DNA of 64,000 bases from Myxococcus stipitatus (GTDB lineage Bacteria > Myxococcota > Myxococcia > Myxococcales > Myxococcaceae), in assembly GCF_021412625.1 (NCBI RefSeq), contig NZ_JAKCFI010000006.1, positions 372,001 through 436,000 of the forward strand. The letters run 5' to 3'. Position numbers and translations under genes: made by a program. Below are positions 1 to 9,618 of this stretch, piece by piece (positions within the stretch are counted from its first letter, which is position 1; every line of letters begins with the position of its first letter). Under the pieces are notes generated by a model. The model was given only the letters and a program-made list of their open reading frames with translations, was not told where the DNA came from and searched no databases.

Positions 1-384
1 TTCGACCTGGGTCGCTTCCGGGACACCAAGTGCGGCGTGCTCTCCTCGGGCGAACAGACGCGCGTGGCGCTGGCGAAGGCCATGCTCAACCGCCCCAGCC
101 TGCTCCTGCTGGACGAGCCCACCGCGTCGCTGGACCCGGCCACCGCGCGAGACATCCGCGCGCGCATCAAGGACTTCACGGCGAAGGGCACCGGCGGCGT
201 GCTCTGGACGTCGCACAACATGTACGAAGTGGAGGAGGTCTGCGACCGCGTCCTCTTCGTGTCGCGCGGGAAGGTCCTGCTCCAGGGCAACCCGCGCACG
301 CTGCCCAACGAGCATGGCAAGCAGTCGCTCGAGGAGCTGTTCATCACCGTGGCCCGCGAGCCGCTCGCGCTGGAGCACCCCTAG
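1..384 (+). CDS. ABC transporter ATP-binding protein (5' truncated by window edge)
   Basis: This is the C-terminal part of an ABC ATPase that would power the permease starting two bases after its stop. Visible motifs are the signature loop LSSGEQ, the Walker B/D-loop LLLLDEPTASLD and the switch histidine in TSHNM. The Walker A motif and N-terminus lie upstream of the window. The frame is open from base 1 and stops at TAG 382-384. The pairing with a single ABC-2 permease suggests an exporter of the NodI/NodJ or drug/polysaccharide type. The substrate cannot be read from the sequence. Confidence 0.93.
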   Translation, partial: FDLGRFRDTKCGVLSSGEQTRVALAKAMLNRPSLLLLDEPTASLDPATARDIRARIKDFTAKGTGGVLWTSHNMYEVEEVCDRVLFVSRGKVLLQGNPRTLPNEHGKQSLEELFITVAREPLALEHP

Positions 385-386
385 AC

Positions 387-1190
387 ATGCGCCTGTCCCG
401 CGCCGCCGCCATCGTCCTGCGGCAGTTCTATCTCCTCCGGGGAAGCCCCTCGCGCATCTTCCCCCTGTTCGTCTGGGTGGCCATCGACATCGTCCTGTGG
501 GGGTTCATCACCCGCTACCTGGGCACCATCACCGCGCCGGGCATGGACCTGTTGCCCGCGCTGCTGGGCGCGGTGCTCCTCTGGGACTTCCTCACCCGGG
601 TGATGCAGGGCGTGACGACCACGTTCTTCGAGGACGTCTGGTCCCGCAACTTCCTCAACGTCTTCGCCACGCCCATGAGCACCCGCGAGTACGTGCTGGG
701 CCTGGTGCTCGCCAGCATCGCCACCAGCTCCCTGGGCCTCGTCGTCATGTTGGCGGTGGCGGGCGCCGTGTTCGGCCTGTCCATGGCCATCTATGGCGCC
801 ATGCTGGTGCCGTTCCTGCTCGTGCTGTTCCTGTTCGGCATCGCGCTGGGCATCTTCGGCACCGCGGTGGTGCTGCGGCTGGGGCCGTCCGCGGAGTGGT
901 TCATCTGGCCCATCCCCGCGCTGCTGTCCCCGTTCGTCGGCGTCTTCTACCCGCTGTCCACCCTGCCCTCGTGGATGCAGGTCATCTCCCGCCTGCTGCC
1001 GCCCTCGTACGTCTTCGAGGGCATGCGGGCCATCGTCTCCGGCGGCTCGGTGTCGTGGACGAACGTGCTCGTGGGCGGGGGGCTCGCGGTGCTCTACATC
1101 CTGCTCGCGGGCCTCTTCTTCTCGCGCATCTTCAAGCTGGCCGTGCGCACGGGGCTCATCGCCCGCTACAGCGCGGAGAGCGTGAACTGA
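387..1190 (+). CDS. ABC-2 type transporter permease
   Basis: A 267-residue integral membrane protein with about six hydrophobic segments and the ABC2_membrane layout (start MRLSRAAAIVLRQFYLLRGS). It forms the inner-membrane channel for the ATPase just upstream. ATG 387 begins two bases after the ATPase stop, so the two are translationally coupled. The same frame is open further upstream, but that part only shadows the ATPase. The length fits NodJ-like exporters. Substrate unknown. Confidence 0.92.
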   Translation: MRLSRAAAIVLRQFYLLRGSPSRIFPLFVWVAIDIVLWGFITRYLGTITAPGMDLLPALLGAVLLWDFLTRVMQGVTTTFFEDVWSRNFLNVFATPMSTREYVLGLVLASIATSSLGLVVMLAVAGAVFGLSMAIYGAMLVPFLLVLFLFGIALGIFGTAVVLRLGPSAEWFIWPIPALLSPFVGVFYPLSTLPSWMQVISRLLPPSYVFEGMRAIVSGGSVSWTNVLVGGGLAVLYILLAGLFFSRIFKLAVRTGLIARYSAESVN

Positions 1191-1216
1191 GGGCCCGCCT
1201 CCCCACGCGCGGGCCC
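1191..1216. terminator. Hairpin between convergent genes
   Basis: GGGCCCGC (1191-1198) pairs perfectly with GCGGGCCC (1209-1216) across a 10-base loop, directly after the permease stop and before the convergent peptidase stop at 1233. A pyrimidine-rich tract follows on the + strand. This fits a bidirectional terminator, though no clean U-run is present. Confidence 0.5.
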
Positions 1217-1232
1217 TCCTCCCTCTTCCGCG

Positions 1233-3314
1233 TCAGTCCATGAGCTGCTGGGACAGGTACACGTGGTGCAGCGCCCAGCGGCGCGCGTTGAGCACCGGGT
1301 CCGCGTCGTTGGAGTGCCCGCCGTCCGTGTTCTCGTAATAGAGGTACGGCAGGCCCATGGACTCCAGCTTCGCGGCGAACTTGCGCGCGTGGCCCGGGTG
1401 GACGCGGTCGTCCTTGGTGTTGGTGGTGATGTACGGCTTGGGGTAGCGCACGCCCGGCTTCAGGTTCTGGTAGGCGGAGTACTTCGCGATGAACGCGGCG
1501 TCTCCGGGCACCTCCGGGTTGCCGTACTCGCCCACCCACGACGCGCCCGCCGGCAGCTTGTGGTAGCGCAGCATGTCGATGAGCGGGCTCTCGATGACGG
1601 CCCCGTTGAGCAGCTCCGGCCGCTGCGTCATCACCACGCTGGTGAGGACCCCTCCGTTGGAGCGGCCGTAGATGGCGACCCGGCGCGGCGAGGTGAATTT
1701 CTTCCGCTCGAGGTCCTCGATGACGGCCGCGAAGTCGTCGAACGCGTGCTGGCGCTGCTCGCGCAGCGCGGCCTGGTGCCAGCGGGGACCGAACTCACCG
1801 CCGCCCCGGATGTTGGCGATGACATAGGCCCCGCCGCGCTCCAGCCACAGCTTGCCCACCTGGGGCAGGTACTCGGGCGGCTTGGAGACCTGGAAGCCGC
1901 CGTAGCCGTACACCACCGTGGGCGTGCTCCCGTCCCACTTCAGCTTCTTGGGGCGCACCAGGAAGTACGGCACCTTCGTCTTGTCCTTCGACGCCACCCA
2001 GTGCTGCTCCACCACGTGCGTCGACGCGTCGAAGCGCGCGGGCAGGGACTTCACCTGCTTCACCGCCTTGGTCGACGCGTCCCCGAGCCACAGGGACGTG
2101 GGCGCCAGGAAGCCCTCGGCGCCGGCGAAGAAGCGGTCATGCGACGACGAGGTGGCGACGATGTCCACCGACGCGTTCCTCGGCATGCCCAGCCGCGCGC
2201 GCGTCCAGCGCGACTTGCCCGGCGAGTACACCTCCAGCGTGCCCTTCACGTCCTCGTACAGGTTGACGAGCAGCTTGTTGCGCGTGCCCGCCACCGACTC
2301 GATGGCCTGGCGCGGGCCGGGCTGGAGGATGAGCGTGGGCTTCGCCTTCGCCGGGTCCTCCTTCAGCGCCGCGAGCGGATACGCCAGCAGCGCGCCCTGC
2401 TTGAAGCGGCCCCAGTCTTCTTCAATCGTGAAGACGACCTGCCCCTGCACGAAGGCCCGCAGGGACACCTTGCGCGGGAAGGGCAGGCGCACGGGCGCGG
2501 CGTCCGTGAGCAGCCACAGCTCGGACTCGAAGAACGTCACCGCGCGGTTGACGATGACGCCCTGCAGCTGCCCCTCCGGCGCCCTCAGGAGGAACGCCGA
2601 CGCGGAGACGTCCGTGGGCTCGCCCCGGAACACCTCCGTGGCCGACTCCAGCGGCGTGCCGCGCTTCCAGCGCTTGAGCACGAAGGGATAGCCGGACTCG
2701 GTGAGCGTGCCGCCGCCCCAGTCCCGCCCCACGAGCAGCGTGTCCGCGTCCAGCCACTCGGAGGACTGCTTGCCCTCCGGAATCCGGAAGCCGCCCTCCA
2801 CGAACTGCTTCGCGGTCGCGTCGAACTCGCGGACCTCCACCGCGTCCTTGCCGCCGTTGGAGAGCGACACGAGGCAGCGCTGGTCCGCCGGCGGCAGGCA
2901 GTCCGTGCCCTTGAAGATCCACGGCTGGCCCTCCGCCTTCGCCAGCGCGTCCACGTCCAGCACCGTCTCCCACGAGGGCTGCGCGCCGGTGTAGCTGTCG
3001 GTCGAGGCCTGTCGCCACACGCCCCGGGGGTTGGCGCGGTCCTGCCAGAAGTTGTCCACGCCGCCCGCGCGGAACTTCGGCGCGGGGATGCGGTCGGTGG
3101 CGGTGTAGATGGAGAGCGCTTCCTGGAGGAAGGGCTCGAAGCGCGGGTCCTTCTCCAGCACCTCCAGCGTGCGCGCGTTCTGGGCGCGCACCCACTCCAG
3201 CGCGCGCGGCCCCTCCACCTCCTCCAACCAGAGGAAGGGGTCCTCCTCGGCGGCCACCGCCACGGAGGCGGTCAATAGCCCGGTCAACAACGGCGCGACG
3301 AACAACCTGCCCAT
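1233..3314 (-). CDS. Secreted prolyl oligopeptidase family serine peptidase (S9A)
   Basis: A 693-residue peptidase that would cleave short peptides after proline. An N-terminal beta-propeller occupies about the first 400 residues and an alpha/beta hydrolase domain follows. The catalytic serine lies in GRSNGGVL, the aspartate probably in NTKDDRVHPGH and the histidine in DGGHSND. The N-terminus MGRLFVAPLLTGLLTASVAVA is a signal peptide, so it acts in the periplasm or outside the cell. ATG 3314 was chosen over an upstream in-frame start because it is preceded by GGGAGACGAGG and gives a clean signal peptide. Length matches the family. Confidence 0.95.
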   Translation of the reverse strand: MGRLFVAPLLTGLLTASVAVAAEEDPFLWLEEVEGPRALEWVRAQNARTLEVLEKDPRFEPFLQEALSIYTATDRIPAPKFRAGGVDNFWQDRANPRGVWRQASTDSYTGAQPSWETVLDVDALAKAEGQPWIFKGTDCLPPADQRCLVSLSNGGKDAVEVREFDATAKQFVEGGFRIPEGKQSSEWLDADTLLVGRDWGGGTLTESGYPFVLKRWKRGTPLESATEVFRGEPTDVSASAFLLRAPEGQLQGVIVNRAVTFFESELWLLTDAAPVRLPFPRKVSLRAFVQGQVVFTIEEDWGRFKQGALLAYPLAALKEDPAKAKPTLILQPGPRQAIESVAGTRNKLLVNLYEDVKGTLEVYSPGKSRWTRARLGMPRNASVDIVATSSSHDRFFAGAEGFLAPTSLWLGDASTKAVKQVKSLPARFDASTHVVEQHWVASKDKTKVPYFLVRPKKLKWDGSTPTVVYGYGGFQVSKPPEYLPQVGKLWLERGGAYVIANIRGGGEFGPRWHQAALREQRQHAFDDFAAVIEDLERKKFTSPRRVAIYGRSNGGVLTSVVMTQRPELLNGAVIESPLIDMLRYHKLPAGASWVGEYGNPEVPGDAAFIAKYSAYQNLKPGVRYPKPYITTNTKDDRVHPGHARKFAAKLESMGLPYLYYENTDGGHSNDADPVLNARRWALHHVYLSQQLMD

Positions 3315-3490
3315 GTCCTCGTCTCCCAGTGGCGATGCGGGGGGCTCGGGAACACGGGACGACCGCCTGCATTCCTGCGGCGGTCGGCTCACCTCGCCCC
3401 AGGCGGACAGCTTCCTCCAGGTTCCTCCCAGGGACCACCCCCGTCCGGAGTTCCAGGAGTTGCCGTCCGCCCATTCCCCTGGGCAGGGGG

Positions 3491-4411
3491 CTACTTGCGC
3501 CGCCCTCGCGTGCCAGGGTCGGTGGATGGCAGCTCCGCGAGGAAGTGGTCGACGCAGGCTCGGACCGCGGCCGTGAGCGAGCGATGCGCGCGGTAGAGCA
3601 GATGGACCCCGCCGACCTCGCCCTCGTAGGCGCCGAGCACGCGCACCAGCCGCCTGCCGCTCACGTCATCCATGCAGAGCACCTCCGGCAGCATGGCGAT
3701 GCCGACCCCCGCGAGCACCGCGCGGTGGGCCGCGGCGAACTCACTCACATGGAAGCGCGGCGCGAACGTGATGCGCCTGCGCTTGCGCCCGCTCGCGAGC
3801 GTCCAGGTCGCGAAGCCATCGACGGCGTGCGTGGCGATGCAGTCATGGCGCGCCAGGTCCTCGAGCCGCTTCGGCGCGCCCCGCGCCTGGATGTACCTGG
3901 GGCTCGCGAAGAGGAGCTTGCGGGTCGACCTCCAGAGCTCGCGCGCGACGAAGTCGGCGGTGTCCTCGACCTTGCCCGTCACGATGACGATATCGACCCC
4001 CTCCGGGTCGAAGCGCGCGCCGCGTTCGCCCAACTCCAGGTCGATGGACACGGAGGGATACCGGGCGAGGAAGCCATACACCACGTTCGACACGGCGGCG
4101 GCCAGCCCCGTGGGCGCGCGGATGCGCACGCGCCCGCGCGGCTCCGCCTGGAGCTCGCGCACCCGCCCCGTCCCCTGTGACAGGTCGTCCATCGCGCGGG
4201 CTGCGTGCTCGAAGTACGCGCGCCCCGCGTCGGTGAGCTCCAGCCGCCGCGTCGTGCGCTCGAGGAGCCGCGCGCCGAGCGAGGACTCGAGCTTCGCGAT
4301 GCGCCGACTCACGGTCGATACGAGGACACCCTGCTCCCGAGCCGCCGCGGAGAAGCTCCGCGACCGCACCACGCGGACGAACAACGCCACGTCGTTGATG
4401 TCCAGCTCCAT
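3491..4411 (-). CDS. LysR family transcriptional regulator
   Basis: A 306-residue regulator with an N-terminal winged helix-turn-helix (FSAAAREQGVLVSTVSRRI) and a C-terminal periplasmic-binding-like effector domain. It diverges from the NmrA-family reductase at 4488 across 76 bases, the classic arrangement in which a LysR protein controls itself and its neighbour. The phrase ARLLERTTRRLELTDAG is typical of the CrgA/DsdC-like branch. Effector unknown. Confidence 0.92.
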   Translation of the reverse strand: MELDINDVALFVRVVRSRSFSAAAREQGVLVSTVSRRIAKLESSLGARLLERTTRRLELTDAGRAYFEHAARAMDDLSQGTGRVRELQAEPRGRVRIRAPTGLAAAVSNVVYGFLARYPSVSIDLELGERGARFDPEGVDIVIVTGKVEDTADFVARELWRSTRKLLFASPRYIQARGAPKRLEDLARHDCIATHAVDGFATWTLASGRKRRRITFAPRFHVSEFAAAHRAVLAGVGIAMLPEVLCMDDVSGRRLVRVLGAYEGEVGGVHLLYRAHRSLTAAVRACVDHFLAELPSTDPGTRGRRK

Positions 4412-4487
4412 TGTTGCATCCCAGGCAAGAGTGGGTTCCCGGCGCGCACACTACTGCGAGCGCCCCCCGGCGCGTATTCCTTCACAC
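4412..4487. promoter_or_regulatory. Divergent promoter region of LysR and NmrA-like genes
   Basis: These 76 bases are the only room for both promoters and the LysR binding site. I see no clear T-N11-A palindrome, so the assignment rests on gene arrangement alone. Confidence 0.4.
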
Positions 4488-5363
4488 ATGACCCAACGGA
4501 ACATCGTCGTCACAGGCGCAACAGGGAACATCGGTGGCCGCGTCGCGCGCGAGCTCGCCAGGCAGGCCAAGGCAGGCATCACCGCCTTCGTGCGCGACCC
4601 GACCCGGGCCCACGCGCTCGCCTCGGCGGGCGTGACGCTCCGGCGGGGTTCGTTCGAGGACACCGCGTCACTGCGCGAGGCCTTCGCCGGCGCGGACACG
4701 GTCGTCCTCATCACCTCGGGAGCGACCCTCGCCGCCCAGGCCCAGGCGGCGTTCGACGTCGCGCGCGCCGTCGGCATTCGCAAGGTCGTGCGCGTGTCGT
4801 CGCTGAAGGCGGACGTCGCGGGCCCGACGGACGCCACCCATCAGGATGGACGCGCCGAGACCGCGCTGAGGGACAGCGGGCTCACCCACGTCATCCTGCG
4901 CGGACACTGCTTCATGCAGAACCTCTTCCACAACCTCGGGTCCCTGCGCGCGGAAGGCCGGCTCTACGCGGGCATGGGGAATGGCCGTATCGGGATGATC
5001 GACTCGCGCGACATCGCCGACGCCGCGGTCGCCGCCGCGACGCAGGACACCTGGGACGGCCGGACCTTCGAGCTGACGGGGCCCGCCGCCCTCACCTACC
5101 ACGACGTCGCCGCCAGCCTCGGGCGGGAGCTCGGTCGCGAAATCACCTACGTACCGGTGTCACCGGAGGCCGCGGGCGAGACCGCGCTGAAGCACGGCGC
5201 GGACCCGTGGGTCGCGCGGGTGCTGTCCGAGTACTCCGCGGCCTACACGAACGGCTGGGGCGACTTCACGACCCCGGACGTCTCCACCCTCACGGGCCAC
5301 GCGCCACGGTCCATATCGGAGTTCGCGCGCGAGGTGCTCCTCCCAGCGCTGCGAGCGGGGTGA
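4488..5363 (+). CDS. NmrA/SDR-type NAD(P)-binding reductase
   Basis: A 291-residue protein with an N-terminal Rossmann fold: VVTGATGNIGGRVA carries the GxxGxxG dinucleotide motif and FVRDP follows the second strand. The rest matches NmrA-like atypical short-chain dehydrogenases such as QorB-type quinone reductases. It lacks the classical YxxxK pair, as usual in NmrA proteins. The cytoplasmic substrate is probably a quinone, azo compound or redox signal (inference). Divergent from the LysR gene at 4411, its likely regulator. Confidence 0.88.
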   Translation: MTQRNIVVTGATGNIGGRVARELARQAKAGITAFVRDPTRAHALASAGVTLRRGSFEDTASLREAFAGADTVVLITSGATLAAQAQAAFDVARAVGIRKVVRVSSLKADVAGPTDATHQDGRAETALRDSGLTHVILRGHCFMQNLFHNLGSLRAEGRLYAGMGNGRIGMIDSRDIADAAVAAATQDTWDGRTFELTGPAALTYHDVAASLGRELGREITYVPVSPEAAGETALKHGADPWVARVLSEYSAAYTNGWGDFTTPDVSTLTGHAPRSISEFAREVLLPALRAG

Positions 5364-5436
5364 TTCCGCCCCAGCAGCTCCACGGGAGTCCGGACCGGGG
5401 CTGAACCGCCGGCATCAGGAGGCCTAGAACTTCCGG

Positions 5437-8400
5437 GTGTTTCGTCCGTTGAGAGCCGCCATGACCCTCTCCGTCTCGCGGCTCCTGGGCGTCCTCGCCG
5501 TCCTGGGCCTCTCCGCTCCGCTCATGGCGATGTCCCGGCCGGGCCCCGCCGGTCAGCGCCCCGCCCCTCGCATGGGGGAGCCCCGGTTCCAGACCTACGT
5601 CTCCACCGACAAGCCCATGTATCGGCCCGGGGAGCAGGTCCTGGCGCGGGGGCTGCTGCTCCACGCGGACACCCGCAAGCCCCTCACGAAGCCGCTGCCG
5701 GCCCTGGTGGAGATTCGAGGCCCCAAGGGCGACGTCATCCTCCAGGGGCGCATCGACGCCCGCGACGCCGTCTGGGGGCACGCCTGGACCATCCCGGAGG
5801 GGCAGGCCGGAGGTGAGTACACCCTTCGCGTCAGCTACCCCTCGCTCGGGGCGGCCCCGGTGGAGCGCAGGTTCGACGTGCGGGCCTACCGCGCGCCGCG
5901 CCTCAAGTCGCAGATCGAGTTCCTCCGCGACGGCTACGGCCCGGGCGACCTGGTGACCGCCACGCTGGACGTGAAGCGCGCCGAGGGCGGCGTGCCCGTG
6001 GGGGCGACCGTGACGGGCGATGCCATCGTCGATGGCCTCCGCGTGGCGCAGGTGCCCTGCACCGTGGACGCGACCGGGCACTGCACCATCCGCTTCCCGC
6101 TGCCCAAGGCGATGGAGCGCGGCGAGGGGACGCTCGCCTTCACCATCCAGGACGGCGGCGTGGTGGAGACGGCGTCGAAGACGCTCCCCATCCTCCTCCA
6201 GACGCTCGACCTCGCCCTGTTCCCGGAGGGCGGCGACCTGGTCGCGGGCCTGTCCTCGCGCGTGTACTTCGAGGCGCGGACGCCCGCGCGCAAGCCCGCG
6301 GACCTGAAGGGCGCGGTGGTGGAGCAGGAGACGGGCAAGGTCGTCGCGGAGGTGGCGTCGGAACACGAGGGCCGGGGACGCTTCGAGCTGACCCCGCGCG
6401 CCGGAGCGACGTACGCCCTGCGCATCGACTCGCCCTCGGGCATCCGGAAGACCTTCCCGCTGCCGCGCGTGAAGACCACGGGCGCAACCCTCCGCGCGAG
6501 CGAGGACATCGTCGCCGCGGGCGCGCCGGTGCGACTGACCGTCGGCGCCCGGGGCGTGGGCCGGGTGACGGTGACGCTGAGCCAGCGCGAGCGCCGCCTG
6601 GAGACCGTCCGGCTCGACAACCCGGCCGGCGGCGAGGTGACGCTGAAGGCTCGTGACGTGGATGGCGTGCTCATCGCCACATTGTGGGACGCGGACGGAC
6701 GTCCGCTCGCGGAGCGGCTGGTGTTCCGCCAACCCGAAAAGGACATCTCCCTCGAGCTGAAGGCGGACCGTCAGCGCTACGTGCCCGGGGCGCCGGTGGA
6801 GCTGACCGCGCGCACCACGCGCGACGGCAAGCCCGTCTCCGCGCTGGTGCTGCTCACCGTCACCGACGACGCGGTGCTGGAGCTCCAGGAGAAGCGCGAC
6901 CAGGCGCCCTCGCTCCCGGTGATGGTGCTGCTCGAGCCCGAGGTGAAGGAGCTGGCCGACGCACAGCTCTACTTCGACCAGGGCAACCCCCGCTCCCGGC
7001 GCGCGGTGGACCTGCTGCTGGGAACCCAGGGCTGGCGGCGCTTCGCCACCGTCGACGCGAGCGCCTTCCTGAGTCAGCACGGCGAGCAGGCCCTGCGCGC
7101 GTTCGCGGTGAGCTGGAGGAACACCCCGCGCCTCGTGGGCAATACGTCCCCGAGCAAGGGCATCGGACTCCGCCCGGCGGAGCCGCGTCGGAAGAGGGCC
7201 AGCGCCGAGCCCCAGCTCGAGTTCGAGGAAGGGGCCGCGGTCGCCGAGCTCGCCGCCGGAGCCCCCGTGGCCCAGGACCAGGTCGCGCAGGCCCCGGCCC
7301 CCGCCGCGCCGCCCGTGGAGAAGGCCGCGCGCGACGACGCGGCGTTCGCGGGCGGCGAGGTCCTGGACGAGATACGCGAGGCCCCGGCGATGCTGCGACG
7401 CAAGCGCGCGATGAACTGGGACGGGAACCAGGTCCTCCTCTCCGAGCCGCTCGCCTACGTCCGCGAGTACGCGCATCTCGCGCGGCCGGGCCGCAAGGCG
7501 GGAGACCGGCGGGACTTCGCGGAGACGCTGTACTGGACGGCCGGCGTGCGCACGGACCCGCGGAGCGGCGAGGCCACGGTGCGCTTCGCGATGAGCGACT
7601 CGGTGACGACCTTCAAGGCGCTCGGGGGCGTGGTGGGTGACGATGGCGCGCTCGGCTCGGCCGTGGCGACGCTGGAGTCCGTTCAGCCGTTCTACGCGGA
7701 GCCCAAGCTGCCGCTGGAGGTCACCGCCGGCGACAGGGTCCAGCTGCCCGTGGCGCTGGTGAACGGGACGACGTCCACGCTGAACGACGCGCGCGTGAAG
7801 CTGGACGTGACGGGCGCCGTGAGGTTCGCCGGTGGCCAGGCCATGAGCCTGGCGGCGGGCGCCCGGGGCCGTCAGCTCTACTCGCTGGAGATTGGCCGCG
7901 AGGCCCGCCCGGTGGACGTGAAGCTCACCGCGAGCGCCGGTGACTATCGGGACGTCGTCACGCGCACGCTGTCCATCAAGCCGGAGGGGTTCCCCGGGAA
8001 CGTGTCCTTCGGAGGGCTGCTGTCGGCGTCGCAGCCGGCGGCCCACGCCGTCACCCTGCCGGACGACGTCGTCCCCGGCACCCTCCGCGCCTCCATCAAG
8101 GTGTACCCCGCGCCCCTGGCCAACATGACGGAGTCGCTCGAGCGCCTCATCCAGGAGCCGAGCGGCTGCTTCGAGCAGACCAGCTCCACGACGTACCCCA
8201 TGACGATGGCGCAGCAGTACTTCCAGACGCACTCCGGCGTCAGTCCGGCGCTGGTCTCCTCCGCGAGGGAGAAGCTGGAGCGGGGCTACCAGCGGCTCGT
8301 GGGCTTCGAGACGAAGCAGCGCGGCTACGAGTGGTTCGGCGAGGCCCCGGGCCACGAGGCGCTGACCGCCTTCGGCCTGCTCCACTTCACGGACATGAAG

Positions 8401-9597
8401 CGGGTGCGCGACGTCGACGCGGCGATGCTGGAGCGCACGCGGGGCTGGATGCTCGGCCAGCGCGACGGCAAGGGCGGCTTCACGCGCAAGCGCCGCGCGC
8501 TGCACGTCTGGGTGGAGGACGAGGACACCTCGAACGCGTACATCACCTGGGCGCTGCTGGAGAGCGCGGACTCGCGCGCCGCGCTCGCGAAGGAGCTGTC
8601 CCGCGAGGTGGCCGCGGTGAGGACCGCCGCGACGCGGAGCTCCAACAGCTACGTGGTGGCGCTCGGCGCGAACGTGCTGTCGCTCGCGGGGGACAGGGAC
8701 GGGGCGCGCGCGTTGATGACGCGGCTGGCGCGCCTCCAGCAGAGCAATGGCATGGTGGGCGGAGGCACGCAGTCCATCGTCGGCAGCTCCGGGGTGACGC
8801 TGGACGTCGAGACCACGGCGCTGGCCGTGCTCGCGTGGCTGCGGGAGCCGGAGCACCAGGGTTCGGTGCAGCGGGCGATGAAGTTCCTCGCGGAGACCAA
8901 CGACGGAGGCCGCTACGGCACGACGCAGAGCACCGTGCTCACCCTCCGCGCCATCATCGCCTACGACCAGCAGCGCGCCACGTCGCTCGTGCCGGGTCAG
9001 GTGCGCGTCTACGTGGAGGGGCGCCCGGTGGGCGAGCCCGTCCGTTTCGACGGCTCCTCCCAGGAGGCCCTGGCGCTGCCCGACGTGAGCGCCCTGCTCG
9101 GCCCGGGGGGACGCCGCGTGGAGCTGCGCATGGAGGGTGGCTCACAGCTCCCGTACTCGGTGGAGGTCACCTACTCCTCGCGCCTGCCGAGGAGCTCCAG
9201 GCAGACCCAGGTGGCGCTGGAGGTGACGCTGGCGAAGCAGCAGCTCACCGAGGGCGAGCCCACGGAGGCGCGGGTGATGGTGCTCAACCGCACGGACCAG
9301 AAGCTGCCCACCGCCGTGGCCATCTTCGGCGTACCGGGCGGGCTGGAGGTGCGGCATGACCAGCTGAAGGAGCTGGTGAAGCGCCAGCTCGTGGATGCCT
9401 ACGAGGTGCTGGGCCGGGACGTCGTCCTGTACTGGCGCGGGATGGAGCCCCGCAAGCGCATCGACGTCCCGCTGTCCCTGGTGGCGGCGGTGCCCGGCAC
9501 GTACACCGGGCCGGCCAGCCGCGCGTACCTGTACTACACGGACGAGCACAAGGTCTGGAGCGAGGGCGTGAAGGTCTCCATCGCCCCCAGGCCCTGA
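5437..9597 (+). CDS. Exported alpha-2-macroglobulin family protein with thioester
   Basis: A 1386-residue protein of the bacterial alpha-2-macroglobulin family, which traps proteases entering the periplasm. An MG2-type segment (STDKPMYRPGEQV, about residue 50) starts a run of macroglobulin domains. An Ala/Pro-rich linker lies near residues 600-640, followed by the DFAETLYW and SDSVTTFKAL signatures. The thioester motif GCFEQ sits at residues 910-914, then an alpha-helical thioester domain and a C-terminal receptor-binding-like domain. A signal peptide ends near LSAPLMA but has no lipobox cysteine, unlike the E. coli lipoprotein. GTG 5437 has AGGAGG 14 bases upstream; ATG 5461 (MTLSVSRLLG) is an equally credible start. 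No penicillin-binding protein 1C gene is adjacent. Confidence 0.93.
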   Translation: MFRPLRAAMTLSVSRLLGVLAVLGLSAPLMAMSRPGPAGQRPAPRMGEPRFQTYVSTDKPMYRPGEQVLARGLLLHADTRKPLTKPLPALVEIRGPKGDVILQGRIDARDAVWGHAWTIPEGQAGGEYTLRVSYPSLGAAPVERRFDVRAYRAPRLKSQIEFLRDGYGPGDLVTATLDVKRAEGGVPVGATVTGDAIVDGLRVAQVPCTVDATGHCTIRFPLPKAMERGEGTLAFTIQDGGVVETASKTLPILLQTLDLALFPEGGDLVAGLSSRVYFEARTPARKPADLKGAVVEQETGKVVAEVASEHEGRGRFELTPRAGATYALRIDSPSGIRKTFPLPRVKTTGATLRASEDIVAAGAPVRLTVGARGVGRVTVTLSQRERRLETVRLDNPAGGEVTLKARDVDGVLIATLWDADGRPLAERLVFRQPEKDISLELKADRQRYVPGAPVELTARTTRDGKPVSALVLLTVTDDAVLELQEKRDQAPSLPVMVLLEPEVKELADAQLYFDQGNPRSRRAVDLLLGTQGWRRFATVDASAFLSQHGEQALRAFAVSWRNTPRLVGNTSPSKGIGLRPAEPRRKRASAEPQLEFEEGAAVAELAAGAPVAQDQVAQAPAPAAPPVEKAARDDAAFAGGEVLDEIREAPAMLRRKRAMNWDGNQVLLSEPLAYVREYAHLARPGRKAGDRRDFAETLYWTAGVRTDPRSGEATVRFAMSDSVTTFKALGGVVGDDGALGSAVATLESVQPFYAEPKLPLEVTAGDRVQLPVALVNGTTSTLNDARVKLDVTGAVRFAGGQAMSLAAGARGRQLYSLEIGREARPVDVKLTASAGDYRDVVTRTLSIKPEGFPGNVSFGGLLSASQPAAHAVTLPDDVVPGTLRASIKVYPAPLANMTESLERLIQEPSGCFEQTSSTTYPMTMAQQYFQTHSGVSPALVSSAREKLERGYQRLVGFETKQRGYEWFGEAPGHEALTAFGLLHFTDMKRVRDVDAAMLERTRGWMLGQRDGKGGFTRKRRALHVWVEDEDTSNAYITWALLESADSRAALAKELSREVAAVRTAATRSSNSYVVALGANVLSLAGDRDGARALMTRLARLQQSNGMVGGGTQSIVGSSGVTLDVETTALAVLAWLREPEHQGSVQRAMKFLAETNDGGRYGTTQSTVLTLRAIIAYDQQRATSLVPGQVRVYVEGRPVGEPVRFDGSSQEALALPDVSALLGPGGRRVELRMEGGSQLPYSVEVTYSSRLPRSSRQTQVALEVTLAKQQLTEGEPTEARVMVLNRTDQKLPTAVAIFGVPGGLEVRHDQLKELVKRQLVDAYEVLGRDVVLYWRGMEPRKRIDVPLSLVAAVPGTYTGPASRAYLYYTDEHKVWSEGVKVSIAPRP

Positions 9598-9618
9598 GCG
9601 AGTCCCCGGTCAGGGGCC
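9590..9618. terminator. Possible hairpin over convergent gene ends
   Basis: GGCCCTGA (9590-9597) can pair with TCAGGGGCC (9610-9618) with one bulged base. It overlaps the stop codons of the macroglobulin gene and the convergent dioxygenase gene, the only possible terminator position in this 12-base gap. Confidence 0.35.

Noticed and set aside
5290-8856. A very long open frame on the minus strand antisense to the macroglobulin gene
   Set aside because: High GC with strong third-position bias leaves antisense frames open; composition is His/Arg/Ala/Gly-rich with no domain and the + strand has clear family motifs.
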